The position numbers and the translations under genes are program-made. DNA of 64,000 bases from Zychaea mexicana (lineage: Eukaryota; Mucoromycota; Mucoromycetes; Mucorales; Lichtheimiaceae), in assembly GCF_025766255.1 (NCBI RefSeq), contig NW_026516683.1, positions 124,001-188,000 of the forward strand, read 5' to 3'. The notes beneath the pieces were generated by a model. That model was not told the origin of the DNA, made no database searches, and saw nothing but the letters and a program-made list of their open reading frames with translations. Each line of letters begins with the position of its first letter. The stretch's first letter is position 1. Positions 25,701 through 37,512 of this stretch are shown here, piece by piece.

Positions 25701-28176
25701 TCTGTTGGTGCTGATAGCGTCTTTAACCTATCAAGATTATCAAGCGTCGAACTTCTTCTGATGTTGAATATTGACGATCAGTCTTAAACCATGACCACGA
25801 TTTACCGGTTTCGTTTGTACTTACTCTTGCTTTTACATGATTCGATTTGCATAATGCTGATTCTCGGCCTAAAGTTTTGAAGGTGATCCTGTATACATCA
25901 ATCATACATTTTTTACTAGCTTTTCATGCGACGTTGACCAATGGTCTCGTTCCAAACTGTTAAGATGGTACGACTGGTATTAAGTATTCCGTGTCTTCTG
26001 CTTTCTCCTGCATCTTATGTTGTTCACTGCTATCTATATCTTCTAATTAAATACTTTCCTGCTCTTCTTTTTTGTCTTTGATCCTTTGTATTTTTGCTTG
26101 ACTTTTTTTGAGCCATTATTACCCAGATAATAACTTACCCAAAACTTTGTGAGAAAAGGAGGTTTGTTTGAGAAACAATCATAAAATAAGCTGGATTCTT
26201 TATGAAAAGCTGTTCTAATTGATAATAGTAGATACAGTAAAGTAACGATGAGCAATGTATGTTTATAAAAAGCATCATTAAACATCTCATCAACTGCTCC
26301 TTACCAGAATAGTGCAATGAACGCTTTTTTCTTTGTTGACGTTTCAATTGCCGCCATTGTGGATAAAACACGCCACCTCTGTTACCACCGGATTGCCAAT
26401 GAGCGTGATTTCTTGTGTGTACACACCTTCGCTGATGTGGTGCCCTTTTCATAATACCATCGAGTAGTCTCACTTTAGCCATTGTTCTCACTAGTAGATT
26501 CTTTGATCTAAAGAGCATGTGTGACCCCAAGATGGAAATTGCCTCACAAATTTGCTTCAGCCTTACATCATGCATAATCAACATACTTTGTAGTTGTCTT
26601 AAAGCGATGGTCATATTGCTGCCGCATAGGCAATAAAGTCTTAAAAATATTATCTATCAGAAATATGTTAAACGTGGACTAAGCATTATGCCTATCATAT
26701 GCACACTTCTATCACCGATCGATATTCTCTATGATATTCAACATACTCGTTCTCACCACTATAAGTACTTTTAGCAACGATATACCAATGATGCGTTGGG
26801 TTCATGTATATCTGTGACTTTATTAAGAAGAAACAATACTGTTGAAAATTTATTATATTATTCCAATGTCGCTCATCGGATCAGGTTTTTTTTTACATAG
26901 ATAAATCTCGCTGCCACTATAGTCATGCGCGTTCTGGTGATAGTTTGATAAATATTTGGTGACGTTACACAGTTTATGCAAGGATTGCTTTTGTATATAT
27001 TACTATGTTTTACACAGTGACTAATAAGATCATAGTGATATGATATGTGACAACAATGGATAAAAATGTTACGATACAAAAGATTCTCAAGATAAAACAC
27101 AGTTTGTCGTGATTTCCGCGTTGGGTGTAGCAAGTAGATGGACGACGGTTGTGGTTTTCGAATTACTAGAGGAGTTATTAGATTACTGTAGCGACATAGT
27201 TTGCGAAAATGACAGCAGTCTGCTCTATAAAGTCAACCTTTGTAATTACTGGCCGTGGTTTGTGACAGTCACTTGCATTGTTTTTCTCGTATTATTTGGA
27301 TCGATTGGTTCAGTGTTTTAATTCTTTTAGATCTTCAGCGGTTACAACAAACAAACAACAATTTTGAGTTACTGGTTGTTCCTCTTTTCTTTTCTCCTCC
27401 GCTGAAGTTAAATGTGGCTCTGCACCAGCGATTAGTGAGTGGTATATTATACATCAAGCGGAGGATTAGGGCTTTAAGTAAGCTATCATAATTTATAACT
27501 CCTGAATGAACGTGGGACGGGAAAGGGAATAATAAGCAATGTTTACAGTTAATTATGCTCTAATGTGTAGAAGGGAAGCAAGCTTACTGAGAATGTTGGT
27601 TTCTGTTGTATCAATCGACGAGATAGTATGATTTGTTACTATGCCGTGTTACTAATATGCTCATAGCCTTTCAACAAGCTTTGGAGAAAAACCTGCTGCT
27701 TACAAGCTTTTTACGCGATGATGGACGTGTTCGAATGAAGATGTGCCTTACGTATTCGTACATGCAATGTATCACCGATATGCACAGTCATAATACTCAC
27801 GGGGCCTTTCCTCGGTCCGAGATCTCTAATTAAACCCCTTCCCCGCACCCCTAAACGACCATAAGTAGGCTCATTGTGGTGTCATTCATGTTAAATACCT
27901 TAAGATGGCGAAAGAAAAATCAATGGTCATCACCATCATATTGTTACTATTATTAATCCAAAAATGAAATAAGAAAAAAGGATGGTCTCTACAAGTTTCG
28001 GGTATGTATGCAAGAAGGAAGAAGAAGAAGTAGTGTTTAACAAAAAGAAAGAGTAACAACTAGTATAGCAAAAGTAGTAAAAGAACAATAGAAGATTTAC
28101 AAGGGAAAAAAGAAGAATGAAACAAAAATGCAATATAAATTATAATGAAAAAATAATGATGACAACACGATTTTTT
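22747..28176. other. 5.4 kb gene-poor region with mobile-element debris
   Basis: No intact gene is supported between the SAP gene and the Zn2Cys6 gene. It contains a reverse-transcriptase relic at 23710-23952, listed separately. On the minus strand 26614-26280 gives a basic reading frame of about 110 residues, and 25905-25519 gives two more short frames with plausible composition; these could be decayed exons of an unknown gene. I found no domain and no consistent exon chain. The rest looks like AT-rich spacer. Confidence 0.5.
23710..23952 (+). pseudogene. Reverse-transcriptase fragment (YADD motif), retroelement relic
   Basis: A frame of 80 codons contains ILLLYADDLVMMGG, the catalytic YADD block of a reverse transcriptase with the usual hydrophobic strand before it and small residues after it. 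The following segment (about 35 residues, with IWKHLLQTSNLALSL) matches the spacing of the palm-to-thumb region in LINE-type enzymes. The upstream fingers domain and any downstream continuation are lost or out of frame. It is therefore a small relic, most likely of a non-LTR element, although an LTR origin is not excluded. Confidence 0.5.
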
Positions 28177-31100
28177 TTACCAATACATGAGCCCAGAGGG
28201 ATCTCTGCTACTGCTACTACCGGAATCACCGTTTTGTTGTTGTTGTTGTTGTTGTTGTTGCCGACTGCTCGAGCTACTCGTGGTACTGCTTGTAGCAGTA
28301 GTGTGGCCTGTACCTGCCAAGCCCATGCTATATCCATTAGGTCCCGCAGGGTCTGGTGTTGCTCCCAAGTAGTTGAGTAGAGCAAGCTCTCTAGGTGGTG
28401 GCGTCAGGTTCGACACTCCTGATAAGACATCAACCGTATCATCTGTGTGAATCAGGTGTTTGTTGATACTGAGTCTTTCCTGCATCGGACTCTGTTGTTG
28501 CTGTTGCTGCGGTTGTTGTTGTTGTTGTTGTTGTTGTGATTGCAAGGAAGAAGGAAGGCGCGCTTGTGGTTGCACAGGTGCGAATTCGTGCGATGGTATC
28601 AATGGTTGTTGTCCTTCAGTCGTCGTCGTATTCGCCACAGGTTGAGGAAACGCAGTGTTGTTGTTGTTGTTGTTGTTATAATCTGTACTGTTCATTTGTG
28701 CTGCCCCCAGATAATTGTTCCATTCATTCATGTCCATCGACGGTGGAACACCCCAGAATGCCGCTCCTAATGGATCAAATTGTTGTTGTGCTGGGCCGGG
28801 AATGGTCCCTGGTGCAGCAAACGGATCGACTGTCGGTGCAGTTGATTCGTATGTGTTGGATACATTCAGCCATGGTGTCGAAAATGAATATGCATTGTTG
28901 TTGCCGCTGCTGTTGTTGTTGTTGCCGAGAAGTTCTGGTGGACGAGACAGCGGTGTGGGTGGTAGCCGATTGTTGTTCATCCATCCGCTGTTGTTACTAC
29001 TACTACCCATCGACTGTTGCTGTTGCTGTTGCAACGATGCTTCCAGCCTCTCCTTGTTTGGAGCATTCGGTGAAGAAAATGCCATTGACAGTGGTGACGC
29101 CTGCATCCTGTCGCTGTTGCTCGGTGGCACTGGTTGTTGTTGTTGTAGTTGTTGTTGTGGAACAGATGCATTTTCTCGTCTATCACACTCGAGATTAATG
29201 TCACGAAGACCAGCAAGTTCTCCAAGGATGTTACAGCTTCGAGACGCGGTGTTCCAAGTCAATTCAATCTCATCGAGAGCACGCATGATCTTGTTAATCT
29301 TGACCTTGGACTCAAAAGACTTTTCCGAGTCCGCAGCTGCCGTTGCAGATTTCATAAAGATGATGCCGGCGGTAAAGATGTAGTAGACCGTAAAGTTCGA
29401 AACATACTTGAGGTTGTTTTCGGAAAGCATGATACTGACAATGTCCAGGATCGAGTTAGCGGCTGACATGCAAATGTTGTACGAAGGCAATGAAGAAGAC
29501 GATGATGAGGACGATGAAGGTGGTTGAGAAGGCCCACCCGGAATAAATGGCCGATGCAGCAGAATGACGGTCGAGTAGTATATAAGATGCAGCTGTGACA
29601 CTGGTGACGGCGGATCAAAGCATCCTTCGCCGTTGCCAATTGGCATGTCGTATTGCAGTGATGGCGGCATGCTGTTGAACCAGTTGGTCAGTTGCTGGTT
29701 AAGCGCGGACAAAACATGGTCGATATGCTGCGTTCCTGCATGATGCCGCGCCTTTGCATAATAAATATTTTTGAGCACGTGGCCAAGGATGTCGCAAATC
29801 TTGATCAGCTGTATAAACGATTCCAAAAGTCGCACGGGTGGTCGCCCTATGTTGCTGCTGTTGCTGCTGATGTTTGCCTCGATCTCTTGGTCATCGTCTA
29901 CGCTCGGAAAAGGCACGTCACAATCTCGCTCCTCAAAAACCGATGCACGGCCAAACAGTGCGCTGAACAGTCGATCAACAATAAAGCAGCACCAGAATAC
30001 ACGTTTCCGTCGTTCTCGTTCGTCTGGAGGAATGTTCCAATGATCGCAGTTGCGATGTAAGCCCAAATCTTGCGCCATTCGGAAAGCCTGTATTAAAAGC
30101 ACGGAAAAGAGGGAAAAAAGAAGCTTCAGTATACTCTTGGGCCTTTTCTTTCTTGATTCTCTGATCATTGCTTACGAGACCACTATAAAGCCACGCTCGA
30201 GGAGAGTTCATGGCACCATGCTGATGCATCGCCATCAATAACAAAGCCTGCACCGTCGATATCTTTGGCGTATCGTAATAATCGTCGAGAAGACATTTCG
30301 CACGCTCAAAGTAGATGTCGCCGGCCGTGTCGGGTGAATTGGGGTCAGAACGCACACGCACATCTGGGGATATCCGAGAAGCAACAGCATATATGGCATT
30401 GAGCAGCAGCGGAGAAATGTTGTCTGACGGTGGATCTACGGACGAGTGCAGCAGGCGTTTGTAAAAGAGTGGCAGCACGGGATAGTAATGCGTGAAATAG
30501 GTACGAATCAAGTGCATGGACAAGTCCCTCGGTGGCAACTCGAACTTGTCCAACGGCGTCGAGCGCTTGCTGTTGAAAGCCGTCTTGGTATGGCCGCAAT
30601 TGGTCAGGTGGAATGCGCCGTTTTGATACGTGCGACTGTTTTGAAGGAGATAGAACCCGGACGATTTGCCCAGATACCGCACTTGGCCGGTTTCGTCCAT
30701 TGACAATTGTCCATTGCTGTCGTCTGCTGCTCCGGTCGTGGTTGCTGCTGCTACGGATCCAGTATGGCTGTTTGGCGAAAGCTCTGCATGACCGAGCGTC
30801 GGACTCTCCATGAGTTGAGGCGATGAAGCGGGTGAGCCAGGTGGAGAAGTGTGAGTGCGTTTCTTGGACTTTTTGTTGCTGCTGCCACTGCCGGCCGTGT
30901 TGCTTTGCCAAAAGAACGCCCTGTTTTTGTTACTGCCACGTCCGCGACGTACAGGTCGAGTGCTGATGTGTTCGCCTGTGGCCGTCTCGAGCGGCTGATG
31001 GAGCTCTGCTAGCACTGCTTGCGACCTTGGATCCTCAGTATTCTCGGCCAGATCGCTCAATATCTGCTCGAGCTTGTGCAATCGATTTTCAATGGCTTCA

Positions 31101-31445
31101 ATGTAGCCTTTGGGTGGTCCGCGCTGGTTAGAATCAATGTATTAGTCATATTTCAAGATACTGTAGAGACCGCCCAAAGAAAAGCTACCTTTTTGGTAGT
31201 GTCATTGTAGCTGCATTCCAGAGTGAATGCTTGACAATTGCTACAAACGGGACTGAGTCCGTCGCATTTTATCTTTTTGCGACGACAAAGATCACTTGAA
31301 AAAATAAAGGCACAATTAGTCCCACGCTGGTTCCATTAAAAGAGAAAAAAAAAGCTGGGGCATAGAAAGAAATAAAAAGGACTCACCACGCGCGGCTAAC
31401 TCGCTGTCTCTTCGCTGCCTCGTCGGCTGTCTCACCACTTGACAT
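28177..31445 (-). CDS. Zn2Cys6 binuclear-cluster transcription factor with fungal-specific TF domain
   Basis: Four exons are visible. Exon 1 starts at 31445 (MSSGETADEAAKRQRVSRAC) and the first cluster Cys is split by the intron. Exon 2 (to 31182) completes the cluster CDLCRRKKIKC..CSNC..C with spacing 2-6-6-2-6, then a linker and the dimerisation helix ENRLHKLEQILSDL. The middle homology domain (fungal_trans type) is clear from residue blocks AFRMAQDLGLHRNCDHW and RKRVFWCCFIVDRLFSALFG. The C-terminal third is poly-Gln/Asn/Ser and ends SGLMYW at 28177. Factors of this class bind CGG-type sites and control carbon, nitrogen or drug-response genes. The target genes cannot be read from sequence, and no pathway neighbour gives it away. 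A (GA)n tract at 31554-31572 lies in its 5' leader. Confidence 0.95.
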
Positions 31446-33229
31446 GATTGTAGATCCCGGATTCGCCCAACACCCAAAAGGTTAAAAAAAAGAGTAAGAA
31501 AAAAAGGAAAAGGGAAAGTGGGAAAGCCAAGAGAGAAAGTGAAGAGAAGAGAGCGAGAGAGAGAGAGAGAGACCCAGTCCATTAAACTCAGAGCCAAAAG
31601 TGTGTTCTCTCTCTCTGTGCTTGCGACGAAAAGGTCCAGTTTCTATAATACTTTCAGAGGTCATCACGTGATACGTTTGCTTGTATGTAAACATGAGGAG
31701 AGCTGCTCTTTCGATCGGCCAGCATCGACTTGCTCTGGCACATGTGCTTCTCTTTCTTTCTCTGGATATACAGTCTATGGATCATAGAAACATGTATAAG
31801 AAAAGTTTTGTTAGGGCGCATGCGTGGACACCCACTGCTGCTAGCTAAACGGTGAGAGAAGAGGGTTACACAACACTACCCAAAAGAGGAAAAATAAAAC
31901 TTTTTTTGGGCTTTTTTTTTTTCAAAACTGCGGAGCTTTATTTTTTTGATCTACTATAATTTACCTTACTTCTGGTTTCGTCATCATCCTCGACAACCCA
32001 ACAGCTCACATACCACATCGAATCAAGCGAATAGTTTTTCAAGCCATTGACGTAGTTATGCGGTGTATGTGAAAATAAGAGAAGGACCTAGTCTCCAAGT
32101 GAGATCAACTCGGTGTTAATTGAGGGATGAAGTTAATTTGAAACACTTCAGTCGCAATAAAGGCACTGTATGTCAAAATGATAACGTTCCCCCCCTCTCT
32201 CTTCTTTCATGATGGATACTGCTCTTTTTTTTCTCTTGAAGCAGCACAATTTGCTCGTTCTTCTTTTGCACTCGTGATCAAGTAGTAATAGTAGATCTAA
32301 ATAATGGCTCGTGTATTCCTTTTTGTGCCAAGAGGTTCTAGTTGTTTACGACATGTGGTCCGATCAACCAATCAAATGCAATTAAATGAATCATATACAC
32401 TCATGTTTTGCTCCCATACATGACAATATTTTTAACACTATAACGATAGCAATTATGAGTCATGCACAACACACGAAACAAAAGTTAGGTATCCATCGTA
32501 GCAACAAATTAGTAACCATAGCAACACGCTGTCATGAACAACAGCAACGACTACGACGATCCAAACATTGAACAAGTTTCAACCAAGCAAGGAAGTGGAC
32601 AGAAACGGCCAAAAAGCGGAAAAGAGATATAGATTGGCTCCGTTTCCCTTTGTCGGACATGCAAGTTGTTCCACATCTTACAACGACCTCCTTAAAAAAA
32701 TGAAATTGTGTCTGCCGTGAGTGTCGGTTGATGACGAGGAAAAACCTTTTGCACGTGCGCCCAAACGAACAACAACTGATTTTTCAATTGCTTTGTTTGC
32801 GTTGAGGATTGAGCCTCCCAGTGGTTTCTTATCATCAATACAAAAAAGAAGAAGGACAGCGGGACGCCATAAGTAATGTGCTTCGTAATGCAACCTTTAT
32901 TTAGTTGTTAAATAGTCGTAGGTTCCGATTCCGCTTTTTGAATATTCTAAACAACCACATCAAATGCCTCGTCTTCCTCTTGATGTGCTTACAAATGTAA
33001 TATTTCTTCCACATAGGAGCTTATTAACGTCACTTACCATGATCGAGGAGCTCTCTTTCCCCCCCCCCACATTAGATGCAATCTACAACTAACACTACAG
33101 ATTTTCCATGAATGATTATTTATAAAGATAAACTTGTTTCACAAAGATGTTCGGATCGTCCACACATGTTAACATGGCACCCTGTTCACAACCATTTGTA
33201 GGCATGTTGTAGCACCAGTGGCTCGTGTG
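31446..33229. other. Intergenic, upstream of the Zn2Cys6 gene
   Basis: No gene is supported. There is a GA-rich leader at about 31500-31575 and several homopolymer T and C runs (near 31910 and 33060). Confidence 0.5.
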
Positions 33230-34370
33230 TATTCATCTAATTATATTCCAGGTATGTCCGCTCGACCGAGAGCTAAATTGGCGATATCAATCCGGGTGGC
33301 ATCAAGCAGTCGGTGTCTGGTTTTTCAAACAGTGTGCGAAAGAATGGCGCAGCTGGTAAAATACCTTGCGGGAAGGATAAGTAAGAAAATAATGGCGGCT
33401 TTATGTAATCCATTCACGATTAGAAGCCCTATATATAGATTTAGTATCATACGGAGCAAATGGCTGGTCAAAAGTATTCTAAATCTAATGCACCACGGCC
33501 TTTGCTGACGCCGGTACCGCCTCCATCACCCATATTATTCCCTCCGCGCAAGATATGTATCGAGTGGGAAGAGTTGATAAAGCAGAGATTAGCAACAATA
33601 TTATCATTTGAGATCTAACTCGTGCTGCAGTGAACTGCTACAGAGTATAGAAATACAAGAATGAGTCAGATCTACTAAATGTAAGATCGAGCGACCCTCT
33701 CTACGGCAATTATTCTAATCCAGATGATATGTTTGTCGACCCTATACCGGAAAACAGCTATTCTAATGGCAGCAGTAGCCACACTAGTGCTTCACGAGTG
33801 CCCATCTAATCACGCTCCGCATCTACAACATTGCGCAGCAATAGTACTAGTAATCATAACACCAATAACAACAACAATATCACTACTGCTACCACTGCGA
33901 CCACCAGCACATCCAAAACCCAAAGTAACAGTTCCGGTGGGGTTGTAATTGTGAGCTCAAAAGTACACCCATATGGCGCTGAAGACCTCAGGATGAAGGC
34001 ACACTGTGCAATACATGTGGTGTGAAATGGAAACATGGCAAAATTTCGTCGGGAAGTACAAGCACTGTTATGCTTGGTTCATCTTCCAACATGGATCGAC
34101 CGCCAGCGAGTAAGAGGACAAAAATTCAAGAAATCAACAAGTAGTGGAGGGAAAGGTGGGAGAGCGTATCGCCGTGGCGGTCAATGATCTTCTTCTGCAC
34201 CACTTGTTATGGAGATGACACCAGCTGCTGGTGCTGCTACTGCACAATCACCGTATTCTTCTCATCGTTTTCAATCCTGCGACAGCTATAGAACAATAAC
34301 AGCAATAGTGAAGATAATGATAAAGATAATGATAAAGATAATACCATCGATGCGACCCTATTAAAATGTA
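33230..34370 (+). pseudogene. Broken, inverted duplicate of the GATA-factor gene at 42245-45005
   Basis: This region copies exons 3-5 of the intact GATA gene in opposite orientation. Matching blocks include FQTVCERMAQLVKYLAGRI against [19 protein letters not shown] (the VKYFIGRM part is parent intron read through), the segment around [10 protein letters not shown], and [20 protein letters not shown]. Both introns of the parent are still recognisable in the copy, for example gagcgaccctctct near 33689. So this is a DNA-level duplication, not a retrocopy. The coding frame is broken by many stops and deletions. In the zinc finger the first Cys pair is deleted, while [15 protein letters not shown] sequence survives near 34010-34040. 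Similarity fades near 34370 after an NNNSEDNDKDN-type stretch. It cannot make a functional GATA protein. Confidence 0.9.
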
Positions 34371-35741
34371 CGTGAGCAACAACTTTTTAGTTCAAACAAC
34401 ATGATGAGGAGATAATGAACATCGAGGATCAATGGTCAACTGTCGGAAACGAGCGCGCAACTGTGAGCGACGATATCGTGCCTGAATTGGTAAGTAAAAT
34501 GTTCTGATCGCAGCTTTCTGTCGTCGTTGCAGATGTTCTTCAGAGATAAGGTGGGAATGGGACTGTATCCGAGGGGGTTCTTTCCAACGCAGTCGACAAG
34601 GCGCAGTTTCAGCGTCGCGTTCTTTTCTTGAGACTCCTTGCACAGCCACGCAACTCTTCTGTGTAAATTTCAATCAATAAAGAGTAGTTTGACAAAGAGC
34701 TCGACTACAGCAAGGTTTAGACAGGTGCGCAATATTCGCAGCAAGATACGCCATAGTGCGAGGAGATGTTACACAGCCGATGCGTAAAGAAGCGACGTTA
34801 GACATATAGTTGCTCTCTGTTTCTACAGCTGAACGTCCACCGTTCGTTGCAAACCTTCATCTTTTGCAACTTATCTTCAGAAATACCACGGTTGCAAAAC
34901 GCGGGGACCCACTGTATTTGAATATTGTACACTGAACGCTCCCATATATCAATGAATTGGTGGTATCTAGAGATCAATGTACAGCACAATGCGGTAAGAA
35001 AGGGACGGTTTTCGTACTATAGCGATACATTATGATGATAATCATCAAGGAACCCGATCGTGAATGTGCACCCCTCAGCATTTCTCAAACCTCATTTATT
35101 CATCATGTATATACCTTTAAAACAAAGCGATCACCATCCATTATGCTTGTAGTGTAGACCCCAAAAGAAGAGCAATGTACACTGGAACTGTTTTATAAAA
35201 AGGTTCTGAGAAAGAACATGTTCATTCTACTACATGGTCCTAGTAGACTTGTAGCACTACTGCTCTATAATAGTAAGCGTTGGATTGTAAATACCCGTAC
35301 ATGTACAGCGATAAACTTCCCCGTCATACAGCGGTATAGCTCGCTGGATGCATACAAAATAACTGTGCATATTGTGGTGTTTGTATGAGGTAATAGTATG
35401 ATTACGACAGCAGTAAATGTAGTAGCCTACTATCCCCACAATATCATGTATTCACGGCCCAAAGAGCGAGAAAACAGAATCTTTGCCCTCAAGGCAAAAT
35501 AATGGCGTGTATATCCTCTGTTCCTTCAATATATACCCGTGTTTATATATCACATGTGAAAAAAAGAGGGCTCACTTTCTCACCCATTTTATCCACCCAC
35601 ACTGTGTCATTTACCAATTTCGGGGTTAGGCCTGCCCTCGGAGCGGAAGGAAAGACATATGAACATCATTCTTTTAAACCGCCAGCAGTGAGACTAAATT
35701 ATACAGCCTTTCTTTCTGCCTTTTCTCTCTCTTTATATAAA
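34371..35741. other. Intergenic with a possible gene-tail relic
   Basis: Between 34390 and 34690 (plus) a short coding-looking stretch (IEDQWSTVGNERATVSDDIV) is followed by a GTAAGT donor-like site and ends near an AATAAAG signal, but it contains a stop. The last 250 bases are the malate dehydrogenase promoter, with TATATA-rich sequence near 35528-35555 and a pyrimidine-rich leader. Confidence 0.4.
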
Positions 35742-37099
35742 ATGGTTAAAGTTACTGTATGTGGTGCCGCTGGCGGTATCGGTCAGCCGCTCTCTTTGCT
35801 TTTGAAGGAGTCCCCTAGAATCACTCACTTGTCGCTCTATGATATTGTCAATACCCCGGGTGTTGCCGCCGATTTGAGGTAAAATATACGCTGGAATAAC
35901 GAAACCGTCGGACAGAAGCGAAGCTTTCGTCCGAGACAAGGGGAAGGGTGTCGTAAACACATTAAATAAGGGTACTAATGGCCGACAATCGTGCTATGAT
36001 GAATCTACCAGCCACATTAACACCAAGTCTAAGGTTACTGGCCATGTTGGCAATGAACAGCTCAAGGAAGCTATTGAGGGCTCGGACGTTGTCGTGATTC
36101 CAGCTGGCGTACCGCGCAAGCCTGGTAAGAATTCCAAACTTCACAAAGTAATTAAAGTACATATGGGATCTGCATTTTTTTTGGTTTCATTAACCAAGGA
36201 CGATGCTCATTACAGGTATGACTCGTGACGACTTGTTCAAGATTAATGCTGGTATTGTCCGTGACCTTGCCACGGCTGCTGCCAAATATGCCCCAAAGGC
36301 TTTCATGTGCATTATTTCCAACCCTGTCAACTCGACAGTCCCCATTGTTGCCGAGGTTTTCAAAAAGCACGGTGTCTATGATCCCCGCAGGTAGAGTATT
36401 TCTTTCAGCGATCAACATGATATATACTCTATGTGCCTACAAAAAAGTGGGGAAGGTGGAGCGGGTTACCCCACGTTCTTTCTTGTTATATCAAAAAAAT
36501 AAAATTCATGCTGACAAACACGCAATTCAAATAGAATTTTCGGTGTCACCACACTTGACATTGTCCGCGCTTCGACATTTGTTGGCGAATTGATCGGCAA
36601 GGACCCCAAGGATGTCCGCTGCAAAATCGTTGGTGGCCACAGTGGCCTTACCATTTTGCCCTTGTTGTCCCAGGTCCCTGGCAGCGACACGTTGTCCCAA
36701 GAACAGATTGAAAAGGTCACCAACCGCATCCAGTTTGGTGGCGATGAGGTCGTCAAGGCCAAGAACGGAGCTGGCAGTGCTACCTTGTCCATGGCTTATG
36801 CTGGTGCTCGGTTCGCTCTGAGCATTATTGAGGCCGCTTTCTTTGGCAAGTCGATTGTCGAATGCACGTATGTTCAGTTGGATGCTGATAAGCAGGGTGC
36901 TCAGGATACCAAGCGTGTCATTGGTAATGGTATTGATTATTTCTCGGTGCCTGTCGAATTGGGCCCTAACGGTGTCGAGTCTATCTTGCCCATCGGTTCC
37001 TTGTCTGCCTATGAGCAGTCGTTGTTCACCAAGGCAACTGCTGAATTGAAGGGCAACATTGCCAAGGGAACCAACTTTGTTGCCGACTCCAAGTTGTAG
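35742..37099 (+). CDS. MDH: NAD-dependent malate dehydrogenase
   Basis: The enzyme interconverts malate and oxaloacetate with NAD. Four exons (35742-35878, 36012-36124, 36216-36390, 36535-37099) join in frame to 329 residues, the normal family length. The N-terminal Rossmann motif is [15 protein letters not shown], followed by the NAD-binding Asp in LYDIV. Substrate-binding Arg residues lie in [23 protein letters not shown] and the catalytic His in GGHSG are present. The sequence type is that of the mitochondrial/glyoxysomal eukaryotic branch. Starting at the ATG at 35742 there is no transit peptide, which suggests a cytosolic or peroxisomal form. The same frame stays open upstream to an ATG at 35502, which would add 80 residues. 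Codon use is the most biased in the window (many GCC, GTC and AAG codons), as expected for a highly expressed gene. Confidence 0.97.
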
Positions 37100-37512
37100 A
37101 GAAAAGCACGTATACACAACAAGAGAACCATTTTTTTCTTTATAAGTATTGGTATTAAGTAAAAAACAATAAAAGAAGTTAAAAACAGGAAAATAACATT
37201 TTATTTAATGTGTGAGTACGCATGTGGCAGTGTGCGTATGTGTGCGTGTGGAGAGAGGAGAGAAGGAGCACAGTAAGGGAAGTTTGCGCGTGCTTATGTG
37301 AGAAGAGAGCGAGAGGAGAGGGTAAATGATGTTTAGGTGAGAGTGTGCGTGCGTTTGTATATGTAATGTCTGAAAGAAAAAGAAGTTATAGAACACGAAA
37401 GAAAAACGTAACGGAAGGGTTTGGGTAGCTTGTGGATATGAACGACGGATGGCAAGAGGTAAAAAGATGTGTAATGGAAAATAGAATGGGAGAAAGTAGC
37501 AGAGATGAACGG
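37100..37512. other. Convergent 3' spacer between malate dehydrogenase and CAF1
   Basis: The two genes end tail to tail here. AATAAAAG near 37168 could serve as the malate dehydrogenase polyadenylation signal. The rest is GA/GT-rich simple sequence with no gene. Confidence 0.6.

Noticed and set aside
26135..26614. Possible gene of 159 codons on the minus strand
   Set aside because: The basic stretch and following AT-rich tail show no domain, and no consistent exon chain could be made with 25519-25905; kept only as a remark in the intergenic entry.
28536..29383. Two 220-codon plus-strand frames rich in Cys and Leu
   Set aside because: They are antisense to the poly-Gln/Asn end of the Zn2Cys6 factor.
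36527..37117. 196-codon open frame on the minus strand over malate dehydrogenase exon 4
   Set aside because: It is a shadow of a strongly codon-biased gene; it has no domain and the plus strand is clearly malate dehydrogenase.
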